A DNA stretch of 64,000 nucleotides from Rhodanobacter sp. C03 (GCF_002001175.1 NZ_MUNT01000007.1:232155-296154); one strand, 5' to 3'; counted from the stretch's first letter, positions 54,549 through 63,838 are shown. The notes: generated from the sequence alone by a model not told the origin. Numbers and translations are program-made.

Positions 54549-55151
54549 ATGCCTATCGAAGTGCCGGAGTTGAAGATCAGGACGACCTCGAACAACGATT
54601 TCTTCCTGAAGCTGGACGGGGTCCGGGGCGAGACGAACGACGATGAGCATGCCGGTGAGATCGACATCCTCGGCTGGTCGTTCGGCGTCAACGACTACGA
54701 TGCCGCCGAGTCGCGCGACGTGCGCAGGGCGTCCGGGGGGCGCGATGACCTGCCGGTGTTCACCAGCGCAAATCGGTTAGAGGAGGCCGCCACTGGACGA
54801 GCCGTGCCGGGCAGCGTGCGCGTCGGCGATCTTCATCTGAGCAAGCATGTCGACGCGGCATCCGCGCCGTTGCTGAAGGCAGCTACCTCGCGCCAGATGA
54901 TTGCCAAGGCGATCCTCACCTGCCGCAAGGCGTCCGGCGCAGAAGGTCTGGAGTACCTGCAGATCCAGTTGCAGGACGTGATGGTGTCGCGCTGGGCGGT
55001 GGCAACGGATGACGATACCGCCATACCGTGTGAGCGCCTGGTGCTCACTTACACGCGGATCGAATTCACCTACCAGCCGCAGGGCCGCAAGGGTACCAGC
55101 GAGGGCAAGATGCACGCCGGCTGGGACCGCAAGCTCAATGCAACGATGTGA
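54549..55151 (+). CDS. Second, divergent Hcp-like protein
   Basis: The 200-aa product keeps the Hcp framework (NNDFFLKLDGVRGETNDDEH, EIDILGWSFGVN, LTYTRIEFTYQPQGRKGTSE) but differs clearly from the adjacent Hcp. It has an N-terminal extension of about 15 residues. The Gly-rich loop is replaced by a longer charged insertion (about 30 residues, including DVRRASGGRDDLPVF). It could form tips or mixed rings, or carry a specific effector. It is encoded between hcp and tssE, 94 bases after hcp. Confidence 0.9.
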   Translation: MPIEVPELKIRTTSNNDFFLKLDGVRGETNDDEHAGEIDILGWSFGVNDYDAAESRDVRRASGGRDDLPVFTSANRLEEAATGRAVPGSVRVGDLHLSKHVDAASAPLLKAATSRQMIAKAILTCRKASGAEGLEYLQIQLQDVMVSRWAVATDDDTAIPCERLVLTYTRIEFTYQPQGRKGTSEGKMHAGWDRKLNATM

Positions 55152-55195
55152 TCACGCCAGTGCAGCACCATCTTTATCGCTATTGAGGATCACCG

Positions 55196-55636
55196 ATGCG
55201 CTCCGTCCTCGATCGCCTCACCGACAAGCCGCTGCCGGAAGACAGCGGCCGGGGCATGTCGCTCACCGACTACCGCGACCTGGTGTCGCGCGATCTGGAG
55301 GCGCTGCTGAATACGCGCTCCGAAGCCGCACGGGTATTGCCGGAAGCATTCGTGGAGTGTCGCAAGTCCTCGCTGACGTTCGGCATCCCGGACTTTTCCT
55401 CCTACAGCCTGCTCAGTCCGCGCGATCGCGACCGCATCCGCCGTGCGCTGGAAACGGCGATCGGGTTGCACGAGCCGCGACTGACCCGGGTGCGCGTGGT
55501 GCTGGAATCACAGCGTGCCTACGAGCGCGCCTTGCGTTTCCGGGTGGAGGCGCTGATGAATCTTGGCCCCGAGCGCGAGAAGGTGCAGTTCGACGCCGTG
55601 CTGCAACTGAATACGCAGTCCTATCAGGTGCACTGA
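55196..55636 (+). CDS. tssE: TssE baseplate protein (gp25-like)
   Basis: T4 gp25-like component of the T6SS baseplate. The 146-aa product has SVLDRLTD at the N-terminus, DYRDLVSRDLEALLNTRSEA, SSLTFGIPDFSSYSL and the EPRLTRVRVVL strand that matches the conserved gp25 core. It ends the recognised T6SS structural genes. The next gene begins 13 bases downstream, so it is in the same transcription unit. Confidence 0.95.
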   Translation: MRSVLDRLTDKPLPEDSGRGMSLTDYRDLVSRDLEALLNTRSEAARVLPEAFVECRKSSLTFGIPDFSSYSLLSPRDRDRIRRALETAIGLHEPRLTRVRVVLESQRAYERALRFRVEALMNLGPEREKVQFDAVLQLNTQSYQVH

Positions 55637-55649
55637 GCGGCATGACGCC

Positions 55650-56417
55650 ATGGCGAACGAGCCGACACAGCAGAACGCAAGCGTCACGGCGACCATCGAA
55701 CTGGTACTCGATGGGGAACCGTTGCAGATGCAGCTGACGGTGCCGACCGGCCCGGCCACGCCAGGCCAGCTGCTGCACCTGCTGCGTGGCCTCACTGACG
55801 CGGTGGTCGATTCCGCGGTGGAAAAAAGTACGGCGCAAGGCAATCCGATCTCCTGCCGCAAGGGCTGTGGTGCCTGCTGCCGGCAGCTGGTGCCGATCGC
55901 GCCGGCCGAGGCGCACCGTTTGCGTCAGGTGGTCGACGCGATGCCGGAGCCGCGACGTAGCGAAGTGCTGGCCCGGTTCGAGGCCGCCCGCGCGAAGCTG
56001 GCCGCCAGCGGCATGCTCGAGCGGCTGCGCGCACCGGCGCGCATGGACGAGACTTCGCGGCGACAGCTCGGTATCGACTATTTCCGTAACGGCGTGGCCT
56101 GTCCGTTTCTCGAGCAGGAATCCTGCTCGATCTACGCGGAGCGCCCGCTGGCCTGTCGCGAGTACCTGGTCACTTCACCGACAGAGCATTGCGCGCAACC
56201 CACGCCCGACAGCATCGATTGCCTGCCGATCGCGGCGCGGGTGTCCCGCGCGTTGTGGCAGCTGGAGGCGAAGCAGGACCATGATGGATTGTCGTGGGTG
56301 CCGCTGATCACCGCGCTGGAGTGGGCGCAGACGCATCCGGAAGCGCCGCCGGGCGCCAGCGGACCGGCGCAGATCGAGTCGTTGTTCAAACTGCTCGGTG
56401 CCGCCCCGGCGACTTGA
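55650..56417 (+). CDS. YkgJ-type Cys-cluster protein
   Basis: The 255-aa protein of the YkgJ/UPF0153 zinc- or iron-binding family has the cysteine pattern CRKGCGACC (residues 69-77) and then CPFLEQESCSIYAERPLACREY. About 65 N-terminal residues are family-unspecific. The exact metal and substrate are unknown. It starts 13 bases after tssE, so it is probably co-transcribed with the T6SS genes, which is unusual for this family. A possible role is post-translational modification or metal handling. It is the last plus-strand gene of the arm. Confidence 0.85.
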   Translation: MANEPTQQNASVTATIELVLDGEPLQMQLTVPTGPATPGQLLHLLRGLTDAVVDSAVEKSTAQGNPISCRKGCGACCRQLVPIAPAEAHRLRQVVDAMPEPRRSEVLARFEAARAKLAASGMLERLRAPARMDETSRRQLGIDYFRNGVACPFLEQESCSIYAERPLACREYLVTSPTEHCAQPTPDSIDCLPIAARVSRALWQLEAKQDHDGLSWVPLITALEWAQTHPEAPPGASGPAQIESLFKLLGAAPAT

Positions 56418-56450
56418 ACGGGTGCTTGACGGCGCCGCCGGAAGACAAAC

Positions 56451-58343
56451 TCACACCATGCTGCGTGAGGACGTCCAGACGGCCATCATCGCCTCGCGCA
56501 ACTGCTCCGGCGATACCGGTTTGTACAGCACCGGAATCTTCGCCGCCTGGATCTCGCGCAGGCGGTCGCTACGCGTTTCGCCGGTGATCAGCAAGCGCGG
56601 GAACGGTGGCAGGCCGTCGCGCAGGTAGTAATGGTCCAGCGCGGCCAGTGCGTCCAGGCCACTCTCACCGTCACGCAGGCGCAGATCGGAGATCACGATA
56701 TCGGGCTGGGTCGGCCACGCTTCGGCGGCTTCCAGCGCCTGCGCGCGGTCCTCGGCCGTCGCCACTTCGCAGCCCCAGCTGCGCAGCAGGTAACGGATGC
56801 CGGAAAGGATCGCCGGCTCGTCGTCGATCACCAGCACGCGCATGCCTGCCACATCCAGCGGCGACTCCTCGATCTGCAGGGAGCGCACGTGCTGTGCCGG
56901 TACCTCGCACACATGGAAGGAGAACACGCTGCCGTGTCCGGCATGGGATTTCAGAACCACCTGGGTATCGAGCAGCTCGGCCAGCCGCTGCACGGTGGCC
57001 AGCCCCAGGCCGAGACCACGATGCTGGCTGCCGGAGCGGTCCGCCGAGCCCGGGTGGTCCACCCGGTAGAACTCGTCGAAGACGCGCTCCATGTGTTCGG
57101 GCGCGATACCGCTGCCGGTATCCCAGACGTCGACCCGCACCGTGCCGTTCAAACGTCGGCGCGCACCGATCAGTACGCCACCCTCGTGGGTGTAGCGCAA
57201 CGCGTTGCTGACCAGGTTGTTGAGGATGCGGGCGAGCATGGTGCGATCGCTGCGTACCCATAGATCTGTGGTGCGCAGGATCAGGCGGAGGTCCTGCTGC
57301 TCGGCGATCATGCGGAAGTTGCGGTTCACCTCCTCGAAGACATCGTCGAGCGGAAACTCGCTGATCTCGACCTGCATCGCACCGGTTTCCAGACGCGACA
57401 GGTCGAGCAGTTCGCTGAACAGGTGATCGAGCGCGGCCACGCATTCCTGGATATGCGCGATGCGATCCAGCCGCACCGGATCGTTTTCATCGACGGCGAG
57501 CGCCGACGAGAACAGGGTCAGCGCATACAGTGGCTGGCGCAGGTCGTGCGACGCTGCAGCAAGAAAACGTGCCTTGGCCACGCTGGCCGCCTCCAGCGCC
57601 GTATTCTTGCGCGCCAGCTCCTGCGTGGCCTGCTCGATTTCCTGCTGCATGCCGCGCTGGATGTCGAACAGGGCCGCCGCAGTGGTGTTGAAGCCATGCT
57701 GCAACTCGCCGATTTCGGTCTTGTCCGTGACCGTGACGGCGACCGGGCGATCGCCGCGGCCCAGCTCGTGCACCGCACGGGCCAACCGCCGCAATGGGGC
57801 ACTGATCCAGCTTGCCGCCTGCCACGCGATCACCGTCGCGACCAGCAGGCTCGCCACAAAAGCGAGCAGGGCAATGCGCAGGCTGGCATGTTGCGCGGCA
57901 ATCGCCTCGCCCAGGCTCACGTCGATCATCACCGAACCCAGCGGTTCGGCGTCCGGCTGGTCGCTGTCGACCACGTCGCGCACCACGGTCAGGCTGTCCT
58001 GCGGCTTGGCCACGCTGCGGCCACTGCTATCGGCGAGAATCTCGCCATTCGCCGCGCGGATCTGTACATGTGCCACGTGCGGAAGGTTGGCAATCGATTG
58101 CGCAATACGAATCAGCTCGCGCCGCTGCATGTCGTGCAACGGACCGGCCGTGATCGAGGCCGCCTGGGTGGCGACCGCATCGGCGGTGTTCTGCCCCATG
58201 TCGCGCAGCGTGATCAGCTGGTAATGGGTCAGGATGGTCACCAGCAGGGATGCGGTGACGAAGGTGGGTACCAGCGCGACGAAGGCCAGCCGCTGCATCA
58301 GCGAGGCGCGACGCCAGAGCCGTTTCATCCAGAACCTGGCCAT
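56451..58343 (-). CDS. Hybrid sensor histidine kinase/response regulator
   Basis: Membrane two-component protein of 630 aa. It has a first transmembrane helix (LMQRLAFVALVPTFVTASLL), a periplasmic sensor of about 110 residues and a second helix (IALLAFVASLLVATVIAWQA). HAMP, a HisKA box with His266 (ASHDLRQPLYAL), HATPase (WDTGSGIAP, RGLGLGLATVQRL) and a C-terminal receiver with Asp553 (DIVISDLRLRDGESG) follow. The receiver contains a full acidic pocket (VIDDEPA). It faces the T6SS arm tail-to-tail. The downstream output partner is unknown; the regulator encoded at 41705 is a candidate. Confidence 0.94.
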   Translation of the reverse strand: MARFWMKRLWRRASLMQRLAFVALVPTFVTASLLVTILTHYQLITLRDMGQNTADAVATQAASITAGPLHDMQRRELIRIAQSIANLPHVAHVQIRAANGEILADSSGRSVAKPQDSLTVVRDVVDSDQPDAEPLGSVMIDVSLGEAIAAQHASLRIALLAFVASLLVATVIAWQAASWISAPLRRLARAVHELGRGDRPVAVTVTDKTEIGELQHGFNTTAAALFDIQRGMQQEIEQATQELARKNTALEAASVAKARFLAAASHDLRQPLYALTLFSSALAVDENDPVRLDRIAHIQECVAALDHLFSELLDLSRLETGAMQVEISEFPLDDVFEEVNRNFRMIAEQQDLRLILRTTDLWVRSDRTMLARILNNLVSNALRYTHEGGVLIGARRRLNGTVRVDVWDTGSGIAPEHMERVFDEFYRVDHPGSADRSGSQHRGLGLGLATVQRLAELLDTQVVLKSHAGHGSVFSFHVCEVPAQHVRSLQIEESPLDVAGMRVLVIDDEPAILSGIRYLLRSWGCEVATAEDRAQALEAAEAWPTQPDIVISDLRLRDGESGLDALAALDHYYLRDGLPPFPRLLITGETRSDRLREIQAAKIPVLYKPVSPEQLREAMMAVWTSSRSMV

Positions 58344-58479
58344 CTTGTCTACCCGAGCCCCCGGTGCGGTACCCGCCGGTATGGAGCCTAGCGCGAAATG
58401 CCCTGCTCGGCAGCCCGGCCGAAAGGTGTCGGCTGGATGGCCGGGCTGCGTGGTCGGAGGTCAACGCCGCGCAGCGGAC

Positions 58480-59196
58480 TTAATCGACGGGGTGCCTGGG
58501 GTGGCGGTAGGGCCGGGTGAGTCGTTCGATCAGCAGCGGCAGCAGCGCGAGCAGGGCGAGCGCGCCCAGCGGCAGCAGCACGTTGCTGTGCATGAACATG
58601 CCCAGGCCGAACGTGTCGCTCCGGCTCATGGCGGCGCCCAGGCCGGCGCCGATCGAGGTTTCGAAGATCAACGCGACGGTGCCACCGAGCCAGCTGGCGC
58701 CGACGAACAGCCACAGCGGGCAGCGCAGCCACGCCAGCGCGATCGTCACCGCGCCGAACGGCACCACCGGCACGAAGCGCAGGAACAGCGTGTAGCTCAC
58801 CGGATGCTGCTCGAAGCCGTGATGCAGCTTCGCCACGATCGCCGGCGGATGGCGGCTGCCGGCGCCAAACGCGTAGCGGCTGGCCAGATACAGGATCAGC
58901 GAACCCAGGGTCAGTCCCGCCGACGAACACAGCGTGCCGTCGACCACGCCGAACGCGAAGCCGCCGGCGAGGATCACCACGATCGTGCCGGGCAGGCCGG
59001 TCGACGTAGCCAGAGTCAGCAGGCCGATGAAGGTGAGCCGACTCAGCCACGGATGCTCCGCGATATGCGCATGCAGTTCATTCTGGTGGGCCACCAACTG
59101 CTGCGGGGTCAGTCGATCCAGCCAGCCGGAAGCGAACAGCACGATGCCGGCCAGCACCAGCAGGAGCAGGGGCAGCGCGGCGCGCCAGCGATTCAA
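58480..59196 (-). CDS. TVP38/TMEM64 (DedA-like) membrane protein
   Basis: The 238-aa inner-membrane protein of the VTT/SNARE-associated family shows the re-entrant region TGLPGTIVVILAGGFAFGVV followed by SLILYLASRYAFG. The arch motif LFLRFVPVVPFGAVTIALAW and a terminal helix are also present. Members are implicated in lipid scrambling or small-molecule transport. The start is taken as TTG at 59196, which overlaps the stop of the deaminase gene (TTGA); a much longer frame upstream to 59418 is Arg-rich and antisense-like. Part of the minus-strand operon glnS-deaminase-this gene. Confidence 0.85.
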   Translation of the reverse strand: MNRWRAALPLLLLVLAGIVLFASGWLDRLTPQQLVAHQNELHAHIAEHPWLSRLTFIGLLTLATSTGLPGTIVVILAGGFAFGVVDGTLCSSAGLTLGSLILYLASRYAFGAGSRHPPAIVAKLHHGFEQHPVSYTLFLRFVPVVPFGAVTIALAWLRCPLWLFVGASWLGGTVALIFETSIGAGLGAAMSRSDTFGLGMFMHSNVLLPLGALALLALLPLLIERLTRPYRHPRHPVD

Positions 59197-59750
59197 TACG
59201 CTGTGCCGCCAGCGCCGTAGGCGGCCAGCACGGTGCGCGCCTGATCGCGCAGGATGTCGCGGCGTACCGCGATGTGGCGGCGCTGCAGTTCGCCGATCCA
59301 GTCGGCCGGCAACGGGCCCTCGTCGAATTCGGTGAGTTCCTCGACGTCCTCCGAGCGCGCGCCGATCAGCAGCTCGTCGACGCCGGCCCAGACCGTGGCG
59401 CCGTAGCACTGGCAGCACGGCTGTGCACTGGTGGCCAGGATGTAGCGGCCGCCTTGTTCGTTGAGCCGGAACGCGGCAAGCCGTTGTTGTGCGGTCATGT
59501 ACGCCATCATTTCCGCGTGCGCCACCGAACAGGTCTGCGGCACCACGCGGTTTACGCCGACCGAGATCAGTCGCCCGGCCTCGTTGAACACCGCCGCGCC
59601 GAATGGACCCCCGTGGCTGCGCTCGACGTTGTGCTTCGACAGCTCGATCGCCAGGCCGACCTTGTCCTCATCGGTGAGGTAGATCCGGCTCTCGTCGGCG
59701 ACCTCGCCGATCCATGGCGGCAGGGTGAGGTGGATTTGCTGAGGCAGCAT
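59193..59750 (-). CDS. Nucleoside/base deaminase family protein
   Basis: The zinc-dependent cytidine/guanine/adenosine deaminase-fold protein of 185 aa has the catalytic zinc motifs HAE at residues 78-80 (SVAHAEMMAY) and PCxxC at 111-115 (PCCQC). GGPFGAAVFNEAGRLISVG precedes them. It resembles guanine or tRNA-type deaminases, but the long N-terminal segment and a modified substrate loop make the substrate uncertain. An AAGGAG seven bases before the ATG fixes the start. It lies 11 bases after glnS. Confidence 0.87.
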   Translation of the reverse strand: MLPQQIHLTLPPWIGEVADESRIYLTDEDKVGLAIELSKHNVERSHGGPFGAAVFNEAGRLISVGVNRVVPQTCSVAHAEMMAYMTAQQRLAAFRLNEQGGRYILATSAQPCCQCYGATVWAGVDELLIGARSEDVEELTEFDEGPLPADWIGELQRRHIAVRRDILRDQARTVLAAYGAGGTAY

Positions 59751-59761
59751 GAGGTTCTCCT

Positions 59762-61522
59762 TTACTGGCCGGCCGGTTTCGCCCACACGTCACGCAGGGT
59801 CACAGTGCGGTTGAACACCGGTGCGGTGGCGCGATGGTCGACACGGTCGGCCACGAAGTAGCCGAGCCGCTCGAACTGGAAGCGCTGCTCCGGATTGACA
59901 TGCGCGGCAGCCGGCTCCAGCCAGACCTGCACCACGCGCTTGGCATCCGGGTTGACGTGCTCGAGCCAGCTCTTGCCGTCTTCCTCATTCTCCGGCGCGG
60001 CCACGTTGAACTGGCGGTCATACAGGCGCACCTCGGCGGCTACCGCGTGCTGCGCGCTGACCCAGTGGATCGTGCCCTTCACCTTGCGGTCCGCGCCGGG
60101 CAGGCCGTGGCGGGTGTCCGGATCCAGCGTGCCATGCAACTCGGTCACGTTGCCGTCGGCGTCCTTGATGATCTGCTCGCATTTGACGATGCCAACGCCA
60201 CGCAGGCGCACCTCGCCATCGGGTTTCAGGCGATGGAAACCCTTCGGCGGCACCTCGGCGAAGTCTTCGCGTTCGATCCACACTTCGCGCGAAAACGGCA
60301 CCTGGCGCGTGCCGAAGCTCTCATCCTTCGGATGATTGGCGAAGCTCAGCGTTTCCTCGTGGCCTTCCGGCAGATTGGTCAGCACCAGCTTGAGTGGATC
60401 GAGCACGGCCATGCGGCGTGCCGCGGTGGTGTCCAGATCCTCGCGGATGCAGCCTTCCAGCACGGCATAGTCGATCACGCTGTTCTGCTTGCTGACGCCG
60501 ACGCGCTCGATCAGCAGGCGCAGTCCGGCTGGCGTGAAGCCGCGCCGGCGCAGGCCGCGCAGCGTGTTCATGCGCGGGTCGTCCCAGCCGTCCACATAGC
60601 CCTCGCTGACCAGCTGCGCCAGCTTGCGCTTGCTGGTAATGCAGTAGCTGAGGTTGAGGCGCGAGAACTCGATCTGGCGTGGCTTGGCCGGCTTCGCCTC
60701 CAGACCGGCGGCGACCACCGACTGCCACAGCTCCGGATGATTCGGCAGGTCGACCTTGTCGACGAACCAGTCGTACAGCGGGCGATGATCCTCGAACTCC
60801 AGCGTGCACAGCGAGTGGGTGATGCCTTCCATCGCATCGGACAGGCAATGCGCATAGTCGTACATCGGGTAGATCGGCCACGCGTCGCCGGTGTTCTGGT
60901 GGGCGATCTTGCGGATGCGGTAGATCGCCGGATCGCGCAGGTTGATGTTGCCGGCGCTCATGTCGATCTTCGCGCGCAGCGTCTTGCTGCCGTCGTCGAA
61001 CTCGCCCGCGCGCATGCGGCGGAACAGGTCGAGATTCTCCTCGACGCTGCGCTCGCGGTACGGCGAGTGGCGACCAGGTGCGGTCAGCGTGCCACGGTAT
61101 TCGCGCATCTCCTCGGCGTTGAGGTCATCGACATAGGCGACACCGTCCTCGATCAGCTTGATCGCCGAACGGTAGAACACCTCGAAATAATCCGAGGCAT
61201 GGCGCAGCGAATGCCACTCGAAGCCGAGCCAGCGCACGTCGTCCTTGATGCCCTCGACGAACTCCGGGTCTTCCTTGCCCGGATTGGTATCGTCCAGGCG
61301 CAGGTTGCACCAGCCCTTGAACTCGCCCGCGATGCCAAAGCTCAAACAGATCGCCTTGGCGTGGCCGATGTGCAGATAGCCGTTCGGCTCCGGCGGGAAG
61401 CGCGTGTGTACCACGTGATGCTTGCCCGCAGCCAGGTCGTCGCGCACGATCTGTCGGATGAAATCCTGGGGAATGGCCGCCGTCGGTGTGGCGGGAGCGG
61501 CAACGGGATTTTCAGTCGACAT
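59762..61522 (-). CDS. glnS: Glutaminyl-tRNA synthetase
   Basis: Class I aminoacyl-tRNA synthetase charging tRNA-Gln. The 586-aa product has the HIGH motif at residues 51-54 (YLHIGHAKA) and a KMSKS-equivalent SKRKL at 297-301. The GlnRS signatures [18 protein letters not shown] and [15 protein letters not shown] are also visible. The C-terminal anticodon-binding beta-barrels end in [12 protein letters not shown]. The ATG at 61522 is chosen; the open frame continues much further upstream without conserved sequence. Confidence 0.98.
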   Translation of the reverse strand: MSTENPVAAPATPTAAIPQDFIRQIVRDDLAAGKHHVVHTRFPPEPNGYLHIGHAKAICLSFGIAGEFKGWCNLRLDDTNPGKEDPEFVEGIKDDVRWLGFEWHSLRHASDYFEVFYRSAIKLIEDGVAYVDDLNAEEMREYRGTLTAPGRHSPYRERSVEENLDLFRRMRAGEFDDGSKTLRAKIDMSAGNINLRDPAIYRIRKIAHQNTGDAWPIYPMYDYAHCLSDAMEGITHSLCTLEFEDHRPLYDWFVDKVDLPNHPELWQSVVAAGLEAKPAKPRQIEFSRLNLSYCITSKRKLAQLVSEGYVDGWDDPRMNTLRGLRRRGFTPAGLRLLIERVGVSKQNSVIDYAVLEGCIREDLDTTAARRMAVLDPLKLVLTNLPEGHEETLSFANHPKDESFGTRQVPFSREVWIEREDFAEVPPKGFHRLKPDGEVRLRGVGIVKCEQIIKDADGNVTELHGTLDPDTRHGLPGADRKVKGTIHWVSAQHAVAAEVRLYDRQFNVAAPENEEDGKSWLEHVNPDAKRVVQVWLEPAAAHVNPEQRFQFERLGYFVADRVDHRATAPVFNRTVTLRDVWAKPAGQ

Positions 61523-61648
61523 CAGGCAAAGCTCGCGTGCGGTGGCGGAAACGCCCAAGTTTACCCTGTCGGCGCCGTCGGGCGCAGATCGCCCGGATTC
61601 GCCCCAAGACCTTGCCCCGCAGCGGTGCGGGGGCGTAGCGTGCAAGCC

Positions 61649-61927
61649 ATGCACACGATCTATCGCGCCGAGAACCTGTTCGATGCCCATCTGGTCAAGG
61701 ATGCGCTGGAGGCCGAAGGCATTCCGGCCTTCATTGCCGGCGAATACCTCACCGGCGCGGTGGGCCAGCTGCCGGCGATGGATTACATCGCGGTGATGGT
61801 GCCCGAATCGAGCCTGTCGCTCGCCAGCGGCATCGTGGGTGAGGTGGAGGCGCGGCTCAGCGAGGCGCGGCTGGCGATCGACGAGCTCGGCGATCTGCCT
61901 GACGATCCGCTCGCCATGCCATGCTGA
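61649..61927 (+). CDS. DUF2007 family small protein
   Basis: The 92-aa protein has the DUF2007 pattern [20 protein letters not shown] and [18 protein letters not shown], then [20 protein letters not shown]. Family members are annotated as putative signal-transducing or ligand-binding proteins, with no settled function. It is transcribed divergently from glnS across a 126-base gap and lies 52 bases upstream of apt, possibly in the same transcript. Confidence 0.85.
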   Translation: MHTIYRAENLFDAHLVKDALEAEGIPAFIAGEYLTGAVGQLPAMDYIAVMVPESSLSLASGIVGEVEARLSEARLAIDELGDLPDDPLAMPC

Positions 61928-61979
61928 GCGGCGTCGAACCCTGCGGTTCGAGCGGTCGCCCCATCCCCAAGGAAGTTTC

Positions 61980-62498
61980 ATGCAAGACCTCGCCGCACTG
62001 ATCCGCGCCGTGCCGGATTTCCCCACGCCCGGTGTGATGTTCCGCGACGTCACCCCGCTGCTCGCCGACGCCGGCGGCTTTGCCCGCTGCATTGATGCGC
62101 TGGCCGAGCCATGGCAAGGCAGCAGCGTGCAGGCGGTGTGCGGCATCGAGGCTCGCGGCTTCATCTTCGGCGCTGCGCTGGCGCAGAAACTGCACGCCGG
62201 TTTCGTGCCGCTGCGCAAACCCGGCAAGCTGCCGCCGCCGGTGGTGACGGTGGACTACCAGCTGGAATATGGCAGCGACCGGTTGGAGGCGCAGCGCGAT
62301 GCGCTGAGGCCCGGCGAGCGCGTGCTGCTCGTCGATGATGTGCTGGCCACCGGCGGCACGCTGGCGGCAGCGCGCGCGCTGGTCGAGCATCTCGGTGGCG
62401 AGCTGGTGGGCGCGGGTGTGGTGATCGAACTGCTTGCGCTGCGCGGGCGTGATCGTTGGTCAGGAAGCCAGCAACTGCACAGCCTGTTGCGCTATTGA
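61980..62498 (+). CDS. apt: Adenine phosphoribosyltransferase
   Basis: Purine-salvage enzyme making AMP from adenine and PRPP. The 172-aa product has the family opening [47 protein letters not shown] and the PRPP-binding loop [17 protein letters not shown]. The ATG at 61980 follows AAGGAAG. Length is standard for the family. Confidence 0.97.
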   Translation: MQDLAALIRAVPDFPTPGVMFRDVTPLLADAGGFARCIDALAEPWQGSSVQAVCGIEARGFIFGAALAQKLHAGFVPLRKPGKLPPPVVTVDYQLEYGSDRLEAQRDALRPGERVLLVDDVLATGGTLAAARALVEHLGGELVGAGVVIELLALRGRDRWSGSQQLHSLLRY

Positions 62499-62515
62499 AA
62501 CATGGCTCGTGACGA

Positions 62516-62538
62516 CTCCTGAACGGTTGGTTCAGGAG
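62516..62538. terminator. Perfect nine-base hairpin after apt
   Basis: CTCCTGAAC (62516-62524) and GTTCAGGAG (62530-62538) pair perfectly around GGTTG, 18 bases after the apt stop. There is no T-run. The convergent DUF922 gene ends 60 bases further on, so a transcription end or barrier is plausible. Confidence 0.45.
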
Positions 62539-62597
62539 GTGTGCCAAATCGCGGGAACTGTCGGGTCAGCTCGAATAAGTTGTGGGCTGCTTGCTGT

Positions 62598-63167
62598 TCA
62601 AGGGAATCTCGCGCCCTGAGTCTGTCCATGATTGGTGTCGTTATCGTATGTCGCGTCCATGGCTTTGTACCTTTCCAGTATCGAACTGGCCTGATCGTTA
62701 AACGCTTTGGCGATGGTTGAGCAATTGTCAGATACATGAAATGACTGACCCAGCGCTTCTATTTCCTTCGCAGCCCCGACGCCATGAGCATAGTGCCCAT
62801 CCTCATGAAGGCTCAGTGCGGCCATGTAGTCTTGCCATTTTCTGATCAAAGAATTCGAAGCGTTGCTTCCGTCCACCCAACGAGGCAGGGTAGTTGTCCC
62901 CTCGACCGACGTCCTTATTTCAGTGAGCTTGCAGCCTTCAGTTGTGGGCGCATAGTGGAATGTCCAGGCGACATGCCATTGAGTAATCCCATCAAATCTC
63001 TTGCCGTCTTTATCAGTCGGACCCTTGGTATTGAGCTCTTGGCGCAAGTCATTGGCACTCTTGCCGACGATGTCGTAGTGAACAAGCAGAACATCGTTCG
63101 CAGATGCGACACACGATGTGGTGCCAATGACGACAGCCGCCAACACTTGCCGGATACGAAGACCCAT
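62598..63167 (-). CDS. DUF922-type exported putative metallopeptidase (cassette gene)
   Basis: The 189-aa protein has a signal peptide (QVLAAVVIGTTSCVASAN). The DUF922 features are YDIVGKSANDLRQELNTKGP, FDGITQWHVAWTFHYAP and the zinc motif HEDGH at residues 121-125 (LSLHEDGHYAHGVGAAKE). DUF922 proteins are predicted zinc peptidases; the target is unknown. GGGGAG precedes the ATG. It is less GC-rich than the flanking core genes and is preceded on its strand by a complete attC, so it appears to be an integron-type cassette gene. No attC was found after its stop. Confidence 0.87.
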   Translation of the reverse strand: MGLRIRQVLAAVVIGTTSCVASANDVLLVHYDIVGKSANDLRQELNTKGPTDKDGKRFDGITQWHVAWTFHYAPTTEGCKLTEIRTSVEGTTTLPRWVDGSNASNSLIRKWQDYMAALSLHEDGHYAHGVGAAKEIEALGQSFHVSDNCSTIAKAFNDQASSILERYKAMDATYDNDTNHGQTQGARFP

Positions 63168-63346
63168 GTGCTCCCCTGGAGTGACAGTCAGTGCTGTAGT
63201 CAAGCGGCGCCGAAGCTGCCAAAGAAATGCGTTGCGACGTAGTGCATAAAGCGCGCGAAGGGGCAGCAAAGTAACGCCGAATAGGCCGAGAAAGCCCAAG
63301 GCATAGATAGCTTAAGCAAACAGCAGGTATGACCAATCTGTCAATG

Positions 63347-63407
63347 CAACCTAACGCCGGAGTTAAGCGGCAGCCGTAGGCTGTCCGCTGGAAGGAACTG
63401 TTAGGCG
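63347..63407 (-). other. attC recombination site (integron cassette)
   Basis: On the minus strand the site begins GCCTAAC (RYYYAAC) and ends GTTAGGT (GTTRRRY). Between these ends the strand folds: the AGTT/AACT, AGCGG/CCGCT and CAGCC/GGCTG arms are complementary, with unpaired bases and a three-base loop, as in attC hairpins. It begins four bases after the stop of the 140-aa gene, the normal gene-attC arrangement. Confidence 0.85.
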
Positions 63408-63411
63408 TAGC

Positions 63412-63834
63412 CTAGAGTTTACCTCGCACCTTTTTGACAACGCTGCTCGCGTTGGGCAAAGCGCCCGAATTGCCACAACTATCTGTGTATAGCTCACCTC
63501 CGTTCGATTGAACAAAGACGATATAGCTCTTGCTAACATCCATAGGAAATCTGCTCGATGTATTGTCAGAGACAAGACGGATCTGTGAGCGCGAGCGTCC
63601 GGAAAGAACTTCGGTCACTTTCAATGTATAGATCGTGCTTGTGATTCCGCCAGGGTCTCCCGGATCACCTGTGACGTCTCTTGCAGTCATAACAGTTCCA
63701 ATAACGACCGAGCTACTTGTGGCAATCTCCGCTGTGACAGAGGGGTGTCCTCTGAGGCACACAGCACCGGACTGAATCGGTACCAGTACCAGGACACACG
63801 CGAGCGAAAAAAAGACGGCACCAAGTCTCTTCAT
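63412..63834 (-). CDS. Exported protein of unknown function (cassette gene)
   Basis: The 140-aa product is not recognised. It has a signal peptide (AVFFSLACVLVLVPIQSGAV) and a beta-rich mature domain (SSVVIGTVMTARDV, TIYTLKVTEVLSGRSRSQIR, SKSYIVFVQSNGGEL). One cysteine lies early and another late (DSCGNSG). The VIGTV...YTLKVTEVLSG...I pattern resembles small exported beta proteins of the NTR/OB type, a weak guess. It is flanked by attC sequence on both sides, which marks it as a mobile cassette. GC content is lower than in the core genes. Confidence 0.78.
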   Translation of the reverse strand: MKRLGAVFFSLACVLVLVPIQSGAVCLRGHPSVTAEIATSSSVVIGTVMTARDVTGDPGDPGGITSTIYTLKVTEVLSGRSRSQIRLVSDNTSSRFPMDVSKSYIVFVQSNGGELYTDSCGNSGALPNASSVVKKVRGKL

Positions 63835-63838
63835 AAAA

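Noticed and set aside
58480..59418. 312-aa version of the TVP38 gene
   Set aside because: The extra 74 N-terminal residues are Arg-rich sequence antisense-like to the deaminase gene. The TTG overlapping the deaminase stop gives the expected length.
59762..62227. 821-aa version of glnS
   Set aside because: The upstream 235 codons overlap the oppositely oriented DUF2007 and apt genes and carry no GlnRS features; the ATG at 61522 gives normal length.
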